From positions 75,929 to 110,616 of the forward strand of contig NZ_MDCO01000015.1 in assembly GCF_001746205.1 (NCBI RefSeq): a stretch of 34,688 nt of DNA. Direction: 5' to 3'. The notes beneath the pieces were generated by a model. It made no database searches, was not told the origin of the DNA, and worked only from the letters and a program-made list of their open reading frames with translations. The stretch is from Brachyspira hampsonii. Its GTDB lineage: Bacteria; Spirochaetota; Brachyspiria; Brachyspirales; Brachyspiraceae. Of this stretch, positions 5,844-14,034 are shown piece by piece (positions within the stretch are counted from its first letter, which is position 1; each line of letters begins with the position of its first letter). The translations under genes were made by a program, and so were the position numbers.

Positions 5844-7505
5844 ATGAAATCTAAAAGATTTGAAATATTAAGAAACAGACCAGTAAATCAGGACGGATTT
5901 GTTGGTGAATGGCCTGAGGTAGGTCTTGTAGCTATGGACGGACCTAATGATCCTAAACCTAGCATTAAAATAGTAAATGGTAAAATAGTTGAGCTTGATG
6001 GTAAAAAGGCAGAAGATTTTGATTTTATAGATACATTTATCGCTAATTATTCTATAAATATTGAAAATGCTGAAAAAGCTATGAGTATTGACTCAAAAAA
6101 AATAGCTCTTATGCTATGCGATCCTAATGTACAAAGAAGTGAAATAATTCCAATAACAACATCTATAACCCCTGCTAAAATATCAGAAGTTATGAGCTGT
6201 ATGAATGTCGTTGAAATGATGATGGCTTTGCAGAAAATGAGAGCAAGAAAAACTCCTTCCAATCAATGCCATGTAACTAATGTAAAAGATAATCCAATAC
6301 AAATAGCAGCAGATGCGGCAGAAGCAGCTGTTAGAGGTTTTGATGAAGAAGAAACTACAGTAGGTATAGTTCGTTATGCTCCTTTTAATGCTTTAGGCTT
6401 ATTGGTAGGTGCTCAGGTTGGAAGACCGGGTATACTTACTCAATGTTCATTAGAAGAGGCTACTGAATTGTTATTAGGTATGAGAGGATTAACCTGTTAT
6501 GCAGAAACAATATCGGTATACGGAACAGAAAGAGTATTTACAGACGGAGATGATACTCCATATTCTAAAGCTTTCTTAGCATCATCTTATGCTTCACGCG
6601 GTTTGAAAATGCGTTTTACTTCTGGTACAGGAAGTGAAGTACAAATGGGATATGCTGAAGGTAAATCTATGCTTTATTTGGAAGCTAGATGTGTATTCAT
6701 CACTAAAGGTGCCGGAGTACAAGGCTTGCAAAATGGTTCTATAAGCTGTATAGGTGTTCCGGGCGGAGTTCCTAGCGGCATCAGAGCAGTTTTGGCTGAA
6801 AACCTTATTACAGAATGTTTGGATTTGGAAGTTGCTTCTGGTAATGACCAAACTTTCTCTCACTCAGATATAAGAAGAACAGCAAGAATGTTAATGCAGT
6901 TCCTTCCTGGTACTGACTTTATATTCTCTGGTTATAGTTCTACTCCTAACTATGACAATATGTTTGCAGGTTCTAACTTTGATGCTGAAGACTTTGATGA
7001 TATGAATGTATTACAAAGAGACTTGAAAGTTGATGGCGGATTAAGACCTGTAAAAGAAGAAGAAATAATAGCTGTTAGAAATAAAGCTGCAAGAGCTATG
7101 CAGGCTATATTTGCTGATTTGGGATTTCCAGAAATCACAGATGAAGAAGTAGAAGCTGCAACTTATGCACATGGCAGTAAAGATATGCCGGACAGAAATG
7201 TCGTAGAAGATTTGAAAGCAGCACAAAGCATACTTACTAATGGAATAACAGGTTTAGATGTTGTTAAAGCTTTATATAGAAAAGGCTTTGAAGATGTTGC
7301 TCAAAGTGTTTTAAATATGCTTAAACAACGCGTTGCTGGAGACTATTTGCATACTTCTGCTATCATTGATAGAAACGGTTATGTTATTAGTGCTGTTAAT
7401 GATGTTAATGATTATCAGGGTCCTGGTACAGGTTATCAAATAAACAAAGAGCGTTGGGAAGAGATTAAAAATATTCCTAATGCTATTAGCCCAGATTCTA
7501 TTTAA
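5844..7505 (+). CDS. pduC: B12-dependent diol/glycerol dehydratase, large subunit
   Basis: At 553 residues it is full length. Numbering coincides with the Klebsiella diol dehydratase, and all catalytic residues known there are present: Gln141, His143, Glu170, Glu221, Gln296, Asp335 and Ser362. The enzyme uses an adenosylcobalamin radical to convert 1,2-propanediol to propionaldehyde or glycerol to 3-hydroxypropionaldehyde. Several signature positions look glycerol-dehydratase-like as I recall that family (NQCHVTN, KGAGVQGLQ, FSHSDIRR, DYQGPGTGY), while others look diol-dehydratase-like (TCYAETISVYG, YAEGKSMLYLEARC). The preferred substrate is therefore uncertain. It follows pduB by 21 bases with a GGAG ribosome site and precedes the two smaller subunits. 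Confidence 0.96.
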   Translation: MKSKRFEILRNRPVNQDGFVGEWPEVGLVAMDGPNDPKPSIKIVNGKIVELDGKKAEDFDFIDTFIANYSINIENAEKAMSIDSKKIALMLCDPNVQRSEIIPITTSITPAKISEVMSCMNVVEMMMALQKMRARKTPSNQCHVTNVKDNPIQIAADAAEAAVRGFDEEETTVGIVRYAPFNALGLLVGAQVGRPGILTQCSLEEATELLLGMRGLTCYAETISVYGTERVFTDGDDTPYSKAFLASSYASRGLKMRFTSGTGSEVQMGYAEGKSMLYLEARCVFITKGAGVQGLQNGSISCIGVPGGVPSGIRAVLAENLITECLDLEVASGNDQTFSHSDIRRTARMLMQFLPGTDFIFSGYSSTPNYDNMFAGSNFDAEDFDDMNVLQRDLKVDGGLRPVKEEEIIAVRNKAARAMQAIFADLGFPEITDEEVEAATYAHGSKDMPDRNVVEDLKAAQSILTNGITGLDVVKALYRKGFEDVAQSVLNMLKQRVAGDYLHTSAIIDRNGYVISAVNDVNDYQGPGTGYQINKERWEEIKNIPNAISPDSI

Positions 7506-7515
7506 GGAGTAAGTA

Positions 7516-8202
7516 ATGAATATAGATGAAAAAACTCTAAAATTGATAGTTAGCGAAGTTATAAAAAATATTAATAGTCAAAATAATAATACAAGCAGCA
7601 GTACTTCTGTAAGTTCCAATCCGAATCCTAATGTAAGTACTAATCATCAGGATCCTCCTCCTCTTAATTTCAAAGAGCTTGGAAAAGCTGAAGTTGGTAA
7701 AAATAAATCTGAAGTAGTAATAGGTTTAGCTCCTTCTTTCGGACTTCATCAAACCGAAACTATAGTTCATATACCGCATTCTCAAGTATTAAGAGAATTA
7801 ATCGCTGGTATAGAAGAAGAAGGATTAAAGGCACGCATATTGCGTTTCTTACATACATCAGATGTTTCATTTATAGCCAATGCAGCTGCCAAATACAGCG
7901 GTTCTGGAATAGGTATAGGAATACAGTCTAAAGGTACTACAGTTATACACCAAAAAGATTTGCTTCCTTTAAGTAATGTTGAATTATTTCCTCAGGCACC
8001 TCTTTTGGATTTGCCTACTTTCAGAGCTATAGGTAAAAATGCTGCTAAATATGCTAAAGGAGAATCTCCAACTCCTGTTCCTGTTCGTAATGATCAGATG
8101 GCTCGTCCTAAATATCAGGCAATTGCGGCTTTGCTTCATATAAAAGAAACTGAACATGTTGTAGACAATGCTGATCCTATAGAACTATCAATTTCATTAT
8201 AA
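7516..8202 (+). CDS. pduD: Diol/glycerol dehydratase, medium subunit
   Basis: The 228-residue medium subunit packs with PduC and forms the upper part of the B12 pocket. Conserved segments include [53 protein letters not shown] and the C-terminal [17 protein letters not shown]. Residues 1-20 form an amphipathic helix ([15 protein letters not shown]), followed by a Ser/Asn/Pro-rich linker to about residue 50. This matches the encapsulation peptides that target cargo to Pdu shells. The same helix pattern heads PduE and PduP in this operon. The start has an AAGGAG site 11 bases after pduC. Confidence 0.93.
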   Translation: MNIDEKTLKLIVSEVIKNINSQNNNTSSSTSVSSNPNPNVSTNHQDPPPLNFKELGKAEVGKNKSEVVIGLAPSFGLHQTETIVHIPHSQVLRELIAGIEEEGLKARILRFLHTSDVSFIANAAAKYSGSGIGIGIQSKGTTVIHQKDLLPLSNVELFPQAPLLDLPTFRAIGKNAAKYAKGESPTPVPVRNDQMARPKYQAIAALLHIKETEHVVDNADPIELSISL

Positions 8203-8223
8203 TAATTTATAAGGAGATAAAAT

Positions 8224-8727
8224 ATGGATGAACAACTTTTAGAAAAAATGATAAAAGAAATAGTTAGCAATATTAGTAATACAAGCAATTCAAAAAATAT
8301 TTCTAATAGCAGTGTTGAGGTTAGTGCCAAAGATTATCCTTTAGGTTATAATAGAAAAGATTTAATAAAAACTTCTACAGGAAAAAGTTTAGATGATATT
8401 ACATTAGATGCTGTAATGAATGACAGAGTAGGACCTAATGATGTTCGTATTACCGCTGAAACTTTGGAATATCAGGCAAAAATAGCAGAGTCTGTAGGAA
8501 GAAAAATATTTGCTATGAATTTGAGAAGAGCTGCTGAATTGACAAGAATAAGCGATGACAGAATATTAGAGATATATAATGCTTTAAGACCTTTCAGATC
8601 AACTAAAGCAGAATTAATTGCTATAGCTGATGAACTTGAAAATAAGTATTCAGCTACAATATCTGCTTCTTTGGTTAGAGAGGCTGCTGAGGTTTATGAG
8701 AAGAGAGATCGTTTAAGAAGAAAATAA
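8224..8727 (+). CDS. pduE: Diol/glycerol dehydratase, small subunit
   Basis: The 167-residue small subunit shows the family segments KDYPLGYNRKDLIKTSTGKS, RITAETLEYQAKIAE, GRKIFAMNLRRAAELTRISD and a helical C-terminus with YEKRDRLRRK. It completes the (alpha-beta-gamma)2 dehydratase. Its first 18 residues (MDEQLLEKMIKEIVSNIS) form another amphipathic, encapsulation-type helix followed by a Ser/Asn linker. An AAGGAG site precedes the ATG. A stable stem-loop follows the gene before pduG. Confidence 0.93.
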   Translation: MDEQLLEKMIKEIVSNISNTSNSKNISNSSVEVSAKDYPLGYNRKDLIKTSTGKSLDDITLDAVMNDRVGPNDVRITAETLEYQAKIAESVGRKIFAMNLRRAAELTRISDDRILEIYNALRPFRSTKAELIAIADELENKYSATISASLVREAAEVYEKRDRLRRK

Positions 8728-8735
8728 TAATTTTA

Positions 8736-8785
8736 TTGCTATGAAGCTGCCAAATATTTTCATTTATATGCGGCTTACATAGCAA
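8736..8785 (+). promoter_or_regulatory. Intercistronic stem-loop between pduE and pduG
   Basis: TTGCTATG followed by AAGCTGC (8736-8750) pairs with GCGGCTT and CATAGCAA (8770-8785), with one bulged A and one wobble pair. No T-run follows, so it is not a standard terminator. It may mark an RNA-processing or stability boundary between the dehydratase genes and the reactivase genes. Confidence 0.5.
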
Positions 8786-8817
8786 ATGAAAAATAATTTC
8801 TATTTATGGAAGTGCCA

Positions 8818-10647
8818 ATGAAATATATTGCAGGAATAGACATAGGCAATTCTACTACTGAAATTGCAGTTGCTAAGATTAGTGATAATAATGATGTAGA
8901 ATTTATCTCTAGCGATTTAGTATTTACTACAGGTATAAAAGGTACTTTTTCCAATAAGCATGGTATTTTTGGAGTTTTGAAAAAGAGCTTGGATAAAGTT
9001 AATCTTAAAGTAGAAGATATATCTTTAATAAGAATAAATGAGGCTACACCTGTAATAGGAGATGTTGCAATGGAAACTATAACTGAAACCATTGTAACAG
9101 AATCTACTATGATAGGACATAATCCGAAGACGCCGGGCGGTTCTGGAATAGGTATAGGAAAAAGTGTACTCTATGATGATATTTCAAATATAAATAAAGG
9201 TGAAAATGTAATAATAGTTATTCCTAGTAGCGTAGATTTCAAAGATGCAGCCAATTCTGTTAATAATGCTGTATCGAAAGGTATAAATGTTAATGGGCTT
9301 ATTTTACAAAAAGATGATGGTGTTCTTGTACAAAATAGGATTAATAAGAATATTCCTATAGTTGATGAAGTGCTTCTTATAGATAAAGTTCCTATAGGCA
9401 TGCTTTGTGCACTTGAGGTAGCTTTGCCGGGTAAAGTAATTGAAACATTATCAAATCCTTATGGTATAGCAACAGTATTTAATTTATCTCCTGAGGAAAC
9501 TCAGTCAGTTGTACCTATAGCCAGAGCTTTAATAGGAAATCGTTCGGCTGTTGTAATAAAAACTCCTGAAGGAAATGTTAAAGAGAGAAGAATACCTGCC
9601 GGCAAGTTAAAGATAATTGATGTCAAAAAAAGTTTAGAAGTAGATATAGAGGCTGGTGCTGAAAAAATAATGTCTACTATAAATAAAGCTGCAGATATAG
9701 AAGATATTATTGGTGAGCCGGGTACTAATATAGGCGGTATGATAGAAAAAGTTAGGCAGACTATGGCAAAACTTACGAATAAAAATAAAGATGATATTAA
9801 AATTCGTGATTTATTAGCTGTAGATACTTTTGTACCTAGAAGTGTAAAGGGAGGACTTGCTAATGAATTTTCTATGGAAAGTGCTGTAGGTATAGCCAGC
9901 ATGGTAAAATCAGATAGGCTTCAAATGGAAATAATTGCAAATGAGCTTAAAAAAGATTTGAATATCAATGTTGAAATAGGCGGAGTTGAAGCTGATATGG
10001 CAATACTTGGTGCTTTAACTACTCCGGGTTCTTCTGCACCATTGGCTATTATAGATATGGGAGCAGGAAGTACAGATGCTTCTTTAATAGATAAAGACGG
10101 TAAAATAAGATATACGCATTTAGCAGGTGCCGGAAATATGGTTACGCTTTTAATTAATTCGGAATTAGGATTAGATGATCTTGAAATGGCTGAGAGAATA
10201 AAAAAATATCCTTTGGCAAAAGTTGAAAGTGTATTTCATATAAGACATGAAGATGGTACTGTGCAGTTTTTTAAAGAGACTTTAGATCCTAAATTGTTTG
10301 CTAGAGTTGTAGTAGTAGAAGAGAATAATTTTGTTCCTATAGATTCTGATATACCATTAGAAAAAATAAGAATTGTAAGAAGAACAGCAAAAGAAAAAGT
10401 ATTTGTATTTAACTCTATAAGGGCATTAGAAACAGTAAGTTCTACAGGTAATATAAGGGATATACCTTTTGTAGTATTAGTTGGAGGTTCATCATTAGAT
10501 TTTGAAATACCTCAAATGGTTATGGATGCTTTATCTCATTATAAGATAGTTGCAGGAAGAGGTAATATAAGAGGTAAAGAGGGACCTAGAAATGCAGTTG
10601 CTACAGGTCTTATATTAGATTATGTTAGAGCAATGAGGAATGGCTGA
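8818..10647 (+). CDS. pduG: Diol dehydratase reactivase, large subunit
   Basis: The ATPase subunit of the factor that exchanges damaged B12 out of the dehydratase. I chose the ATG at 8818 over one at 8806: GGAAG at 8808-8812 is well placed, and the protein then begins MKYIAGIDIGNSTTEIA, as in the family, giving 609 residues (about 610 is usual). The fold is DnaK/actin-like, with phosphate-binding GIDIGNSTTE at the start and IIDMGAGSTDAS near residue 410. Other landmarks are TPGGSGIGIG and FVPRSVKGGLANEFSMESAVG. It acts with PduH, whose gene overlaps its end by eight bases. Confidence 0.93.
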   Translation: MKYIAGIDIGNSTTEIAVAKISDNNDVEFISSDLVFTTGIKGTFSNKHGIFGVLKKSLDKVNLKVEDISLIRINEATPVIGDVAMETITETIVTESTMIGHNPKTPGGSGIGIGKSVLYDDISNINKGENVIIVIPSSVDFKDAANSVNNAVSKGINVNGLILQKDDGVLVQNRINKNIPIVDEVLLIDKVPIGMLCALEVALPGKVIETLSNPYGIATVFNLSPEETQSVVPIARALIGNRSAVVIKTPEGNVKERRIPAGKLKIIDVKKSLEVDIEAGAEKIMSTINKAADIEDIIGEPGTNIGGMIEKVRQTMAKLTNKNKDDIKIRDLLAVDTFVPRSVKGGLANEFSMESAVGIASMVKSDRLQMEIIANELKKDLNINVEIGGVEADMAILGALTTPGSSAPLAIIDMGAGSTDASLIDKDGKIRYTHLAGAGNMVTLLINSELGLDDLEMAERIKKYPLAKVESVFHIRHEDGTVQFFKETLDPKLFARVVVVEENNFVPIDSDIPLEKIRIVRRTAKEKVFVFNSIRALETVSSTGNIRDIPFVVLVGGSSLDFEIPQMVMDALSHYKIVAGRGNIRGKEGPRNAVATGLILDYVRAMRNG

Positions 10648-10999
10648 TATGGATATACCATCTATTATTATATATAGTTTAGGAAATACAGATTCAAAAT
10701 TAATGGATCAGATTTTGTATGGAGTAGAAGAGGAGGGAATTCCTTATATATTTGAAAAAAAAGATATTGGTGAGTATAGAGATGTAAAAGAAGCATCTTA
10801 TAAAGCTGCTGTTGCTTCTCAGTTATCCGTTGGGGTAGCTGCTGACAATGAGTATATAGCGGTGCATTATGCTAATTTAGATGAGAATACTCCTTTATTT
10901 TTCTATCCTGTTAAGTCAATGAATATGCAGAATATGAGAAGTGTTGGAGCTAATTCGGCTAGACTCGTTAAGGGAATTTATTTCATACTTAATGATTGA
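10640..10999 (+). CDS. pduH: Diol dehydratase reactivase, small subunit
   Basis: A protein of about 119 residues of the PduH/DdrB family, structurally like the dehydratase medium subunit, which it displaces during reactivation. Visible family segments are GVEEEGIPYIFE, AVASQLSVGVAAD, the LFFYPVKSM motif and the C-terminal GANSARLVKGIYF. The first ATG overlaps the end of pduG, and a second ATG at 10649 is also possible. Overlap implies translational coupling, fitting a fixed ratio with the large subunit. Confidence 0.9.
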   Translation: MADMDIPSIIIYSLGNTDSKLMDQILYGVEEEGIPYIFEKKDIGEYRDVKEASYKAAVASQLSVGVAADNEYIAVHYANLDENTPLFFYPVKSMNMQNMRSVGANSARLVKGIYFILND

Positions 11000-11014
11000 T
11001 TTAAGGAAATTTTT

Positions 11015-11413
11015 ATGGAACTTGGTTTAAATGATGCTTTTAGTATGGCTTTAGAGGCATTGAAGAAGGCAGGAAGCATACATGTTGATGTTTGCATTTC
11101 CATTGTTAATAGCCATGGAGAAGAGATTTTCTTTTGTAAAATGGATAATGCTCTTAAAATAAGTGAGAAATTGGCTTTTAAAAAGGCTTACAGCAGTATA
11201 TCATTGAAAGTTCCTACTTCTGAAATAAAGAAACTTATTGATGAGAGTTTATGCGGACTTGATACTGCTATGTCTGGTGAGATTGTGATGTTCGGCGGAG
11301 GAATTCCTATATTTAAAGATGGTAAATTATTAGGAGCTATTGGAGTAAGCGGAGGCGCTGTAGAAGAAGATATTCTTATAGCTAAATCTGCTTTAGAGGT
11401 ATTTAATAAATAA
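11015..11413 (+). CDS. Stand-alone PduO C-terminal/GlcG-like domain protein
   Basis: A 132-residue protein of the GlcG/HbpS (DUF336) family, which forms the C-terminal half of PduO in Salmonella. Family landmarks are the early VDVCISIVNSHGEEIFFCKMD, then LAFKKAYSS, and the C-terminal FGGGIPIFKDGKLLGAIGVSGG with EDILIAKSAL. In PduO this domain binds haem and the N-terminal half is the cobalamin adenosyltransferase. Here the adenosyltransferase half is absent, so any role in this operon is not direct B12 adenosylation. It sits between the reactivase and PduP with a GGAAA ribosome site. A haem or redox helper role is inferred from the family. Confidence 0.8.
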   Translation: MELGLNDAFSMALEALKKAGSIHVDVCISIVNSHGEEIFFCKMDNALKISEKLAFKKAYSSISLKVPTSEIKKLIDESLCGLDTAMSGEIVMFGGGIPIFKDGKLLGAIGVSGGAVEEDILIAKSALEVFNK

Positions 11414-11431
11414 TTTTTATGGAGATAATAT

Positions 11432-12823
11432 ATGGATGAGAAATTGATTGAATCTATAGTAAGAGAAGTTGCTAAGAATATTAACATATTGGAATCCAAT
11501 AATAATACAAATACACTTGGTATATTTGATACTATGAAAGAAGCTATTGAATATGCAAGTATAGCACAAAAAAAGTTTTTATGTTCTACTTTGTCAGAAA
11601 GAAAAAAAATAACTGATTCTATAAGAAATAAATTAAGACCTCTAATTAAAGAGATGTCAGTTATGGCTGTAGAAGAAAGTAAAATGGGAAGAGTTGAGGA
11701 TAAAATAAATAAAAATACATTGGCTATAGAAAGATGCACTGGTGTTGAAGATTTACATACAGGTGCTTTAACAGGAGATGATGGATTAAGTTTATTAGAA
11801 TTTTCTCCATTTGGCGTAATTGGTGCTATAACTCCTGTTACAAATCCTACAGAAACAATAATATGCAATAGTATAAATATGCTTGCTGCCGGAAACAGTG
11901 TTGTTTTCAGTCCGCATCCTAGTGCTGTTAAAGTTTCTAATTGGCTTGTTGGTAAAATCAATGAGGCTATAATAGAGGCAGGCGGAGAAAGAAATTTAGT
12001 AGTTACAATTTCAAAAGCATCAGTTGAAGAAGTTGACTATATGATGGAGCACCCTAAAATAAATGCTTTATGTATTACAGGCGGTATGCCTATAGTTATT
12101 AAGGGATTAAAAAGCGGAAAGAAAACTATAGGGGCAGGTGCAGGAAATCCTCCTGTTATAGTTGATGAAACTGCAGATATAGAACAGGCTGCTGCTGATA
12201 TAGTGGCTGGTGCTTCTTTAGATAATAATATGCCTTGTATAGCTGAAAAAGAGGTGTTGGCAGTTGATTCCATATTTGATTATTTGATGTTTAATATGGA
12301 AAAAAATAATGCTTTTAAGATTTCTAAAAAAGAAGATATGATGAAATTAGAAAAAGCTCTTATAAATCCTGATGGAACTGTAAATAAAAAATTTGTGGGT
12401 AAAGATGCCAAATATATATTGGATACTTTAGGTATAGAATGTTCTTATGATCCTAGGCTTATAATCATGGAAACTCATAAAGAACATCCTTTTGCAGTTG
12501 AAGAGCTTATGATGCCTGTGCTTCCTTTAATAAGATGTAAAGATTTTGATGAGGCTTTAGAGTTAGCTGTTAAATTAGAAAACGGATGCAGACATACCGC
12601 TGCTATGCATTCTAAACATATAGACAGATTAACTATAGCTCCTAGAAGATTGCAGACAACAATATTTGTTAAGAATGCTCCTTCTTATGCCGGTATAGGT
12701 TTAGGAGGTGAGGGATATACTAGCTTTACATTGGCTAGCAGTACAGGAGATGGTATTACTAGTACAATAACATTCACTAGAAAAAGAAGATGCGTATTAA
12801 AAAATGGATTATTTGTTAGATAA
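11432..12823 (+). CDS. pduP: CoA-acylating aldehyde dehydrogenase PduP
   Basis: The 463-residue enzyme oxidises propionaldehyde (or 3-hydroxypropionaldehyde) to the acyl-CoA with NAD inside the microcompartment. The nucleophile is Cys269 in DNNMPCIAEKEV, at the same number as in Salmonella PduP. Other landmarks are SPFGVIGAITPVTNPT, the CITGG turn near 215 and GAGAGNPPVIVDETADI. Residues 1-18 (MDEKLIESIVREVAKNIN) form the amphipathic targeting helix typical of PduP. It follows the GlcG-like gene by 18 bases, with a GGAGA site. EutE is the closest alternative, but the pdu context and N-terminal helix favour PduP. Confidence 0.93.
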   Translation: MDEKLIESIVREVAKNINILESNNNTNTLGIFDTMKEAIEYASIAQKKFLCSTLSERKKITDSIRNKLRPLIKEMSVMAVEESKMGRVEDKINKNTLAIERCTGVEDLHTGALTGDDGLSLLEFSPFGVIGAITPVTNPTETIICNSINMLAAGNSVVFSPHPSAVKVSNWLVGKINEAIIEAGGERNLVVTISKASVEEVDYMMEHPKINALCITGGMPIVIKGLKSGKKTIGAGAGNPPVIVDETADIEQAAADIVAGASLDNNMPCIAEKEVLAVDSIFDYLMFNMEKNNAFKISKKEDMMKLEKALINPDGTVNKKFVGKDAKYILDTLGIECSYDPRLIIMETHKEHPFAVEELMMPVLPLIRCKDFDEALELAVKLENGCRHTAAMHSKHIDRLTIAPRRLQTTIFVKNAPSYAGIGLGGEGYTSFTLASSTGDGITSTITFTRKRRCVLKNGLFVR

Positions 12824-12868
12824 ATAATTATATTTTTATATACTTAATAGAAGAGGATATTAATTATT

Positions 12869-13402
12869 ATGGAATATGCTTTAGGTATGATAGAAACTCA
12901 TGGTCATACTGCTGCTATTGAGGCTTTAGATGCAGCAAATAAGTCGAGCAATATAATTCTGCCTTCTATGATGCATGTTGGAAGCGGAAGAATTGCGGTA
13001 TCATTTTTTGGAGATGTTTCTGCTGTTAAAGTTGCTGTCGATGCTGGAGTTGCTGCTGCTGAGAAAGTTGGTAAAGTTTTGGGCAGTAATGTTATAGCCA
13101 GATTGGATAAACAGGTTCTTAATACTCTTTTTTCGTATGCATCTTCTGATAATAATACGGTTGAAGATGGCAATAAAGAAATAAAAGAGAATGAAGAAAA
13201 AAATACTGAAGAAAATAAGCAATTAGAAAGCAATACAGAAATAATTAATGAAAATGCAGACATAAGTTCATCAAATGCCAATGCCGAAAATGCATCGTTT
13301 TTTGATGAAGATATTAATAAAAAAACAGATAGTGAAACGGCTTCTAATGAATCTGTTTCAAAGAAAAAGACAAGAAAAAAGAAAAAGAATGATAATCAAT
13401 AA
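12869..13402 (+). CDS. BMC-H shell protein with a long charged C-terminal tail (PduK-like position)
   Basis: Residues 1-90 form a single BMC domain: ALGMIETHGHTAAIEALDAA at the start, then HVGSGRIAVSFFGDVSAVKVAV and a helix with EKVGKVLGSNVIARL. Such proteins form hexameric shell tiles. Residues 95-177 are a low-complexity tail, very rich in Asn, Glu, Ser and Lys, ending in a basic cluster (KKKTRKKKK). PduK of Salmonella also has a C-terminal extension, but with cysteines for an iron-sulphur site; here the whole protein has no Cys. The tail could bind enzymes, RNA or other proteins. It is followed by the start of another shell gene 29 bases on. Confidence 0.82.
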   Translation: MEYALGMIETHGHTAAIEALDAANKSSNIILPSMMHVGSGRIAVSFFGDVSAVKVAVDAGVAAAEKVGKVLGSNVIARLDKQVLNTLFSYASSDNNTVEDGNKEIKENEEKNTEENKQLESNTEIINENADISSSNANAENASFFDEDINKKTDSETASNESVSKKKTRKKKKNDNQ

Positions 13403-13431
13403 AATAATAAAAATTATTGGAGGTAAACAAT

Positions 13432-13470
13432 ATGGCAAGTTCTATGGCTTTAGGTATGATAGAAACTAAA
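13432..13470 (+). pseudogene. Truncated start of a PduA/PduJ-type BMC shell gene
   Basis: After a GGAGG site at 13419-13423, an ATG opens with MASSMALGMIETK, the invariant start of PduA/J-type hexameric shell proteins. The match stops after about 13 codons, and the following bases belong to a minus-strand Rpn-family gene. The break lies at about 13468-13472. The intact gene would have about 90 codons, so the operon is cut here. Confidence 0.75.
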
Positions 13471-13818
13471 ACTATAATTATAAGCCCAATAGTATAAAGC
13501 TCTTTTTATAAAATCTTCGTTTCCTCTCGATTGTATTTCTATTAAAACAGTTATCCCTGTTTCGGTTGTTGCTTTTATATCAACTATTGATTCTTTTTCA
13601 TCATAATTTTTTGCTATATTAAAAGGATTTAATATTTCTATTTTATTAAAAGTTTCAAAGTTTAAATCTTTAAATACAGCATTAATAAAATTTAAAGCTA
13701 TATTTTCATTGCCTGTATGTGAAAATAAATAGCGTATAAAATAGTCATTAATTCTATTTAAATTATCAACTGTAACAGGCTCATTTAATATTTGTTTTAA
13801 TTTATCTAAATCTCTCAT
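13468..13818 (-). pseudogene. Rpn/PD-(D/E)XK transposase-family nuclease, C-terminally truncated
   Basis: About 115 residues from the start match the N-terminal part of the recombination-promoting nuclease family: YFIRYLFSHTGNENIALNFINA near residue 26, then IVDIKATTETGITVLIEIQ, which carries the D-(x)n-ExQ nuclease core, then RALYYWAYNY. Intact members are about 250-300 residues. The C-terminal part is missing because the frame runs into the shell-gene start at about 13470. These proteins are common, often multicopy, in Brachyspira and other gut bacteria. It points towards the pdu operon, so the two genes meet head to head at the break. Confidence 0.7.
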
Positions 13819-13982
13819 AAGTTTATTATACTAAATTAATTATAAATGTAAAGTTATATAGTTGAATTAAACTTCTATAAAAATAGATAGTAAAATAAAA
13901 AAATTATAATGAACATAGTAAATATACATATTGGCAGTTTAGAAAATTAAGAAAATAAATGAGATTATTAATACTATTAAAT

Positions 13983-14020
13983 AAAAAGGCTTAACTTATT
14001 ATAATTTAAGAAAGCCTTTT
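13983..14020 (-). terminator. Terminator after rnr
   Basis: AAAAAGGCTT (13983-13992) and AAGCCTTTT (about 14012-14020) form a stem across a loop that itself has CTTAA/TTAAG pairing. On the minus strand the hairpin is followed by a T-rich run, fitting the end of the rnr transcript, whose stop is at 14035. Confidence 0.65.
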
Positions 14021-14034
14021 ATATTAATTAAATA

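Noticed and set aside
8806-8817. Upstream ATG for pduG
   Set aside because: The ATG at 8818 has a correctly spaced GGAAG and gives the family's usual N-terminus; the 8806 start has no ribosome site.
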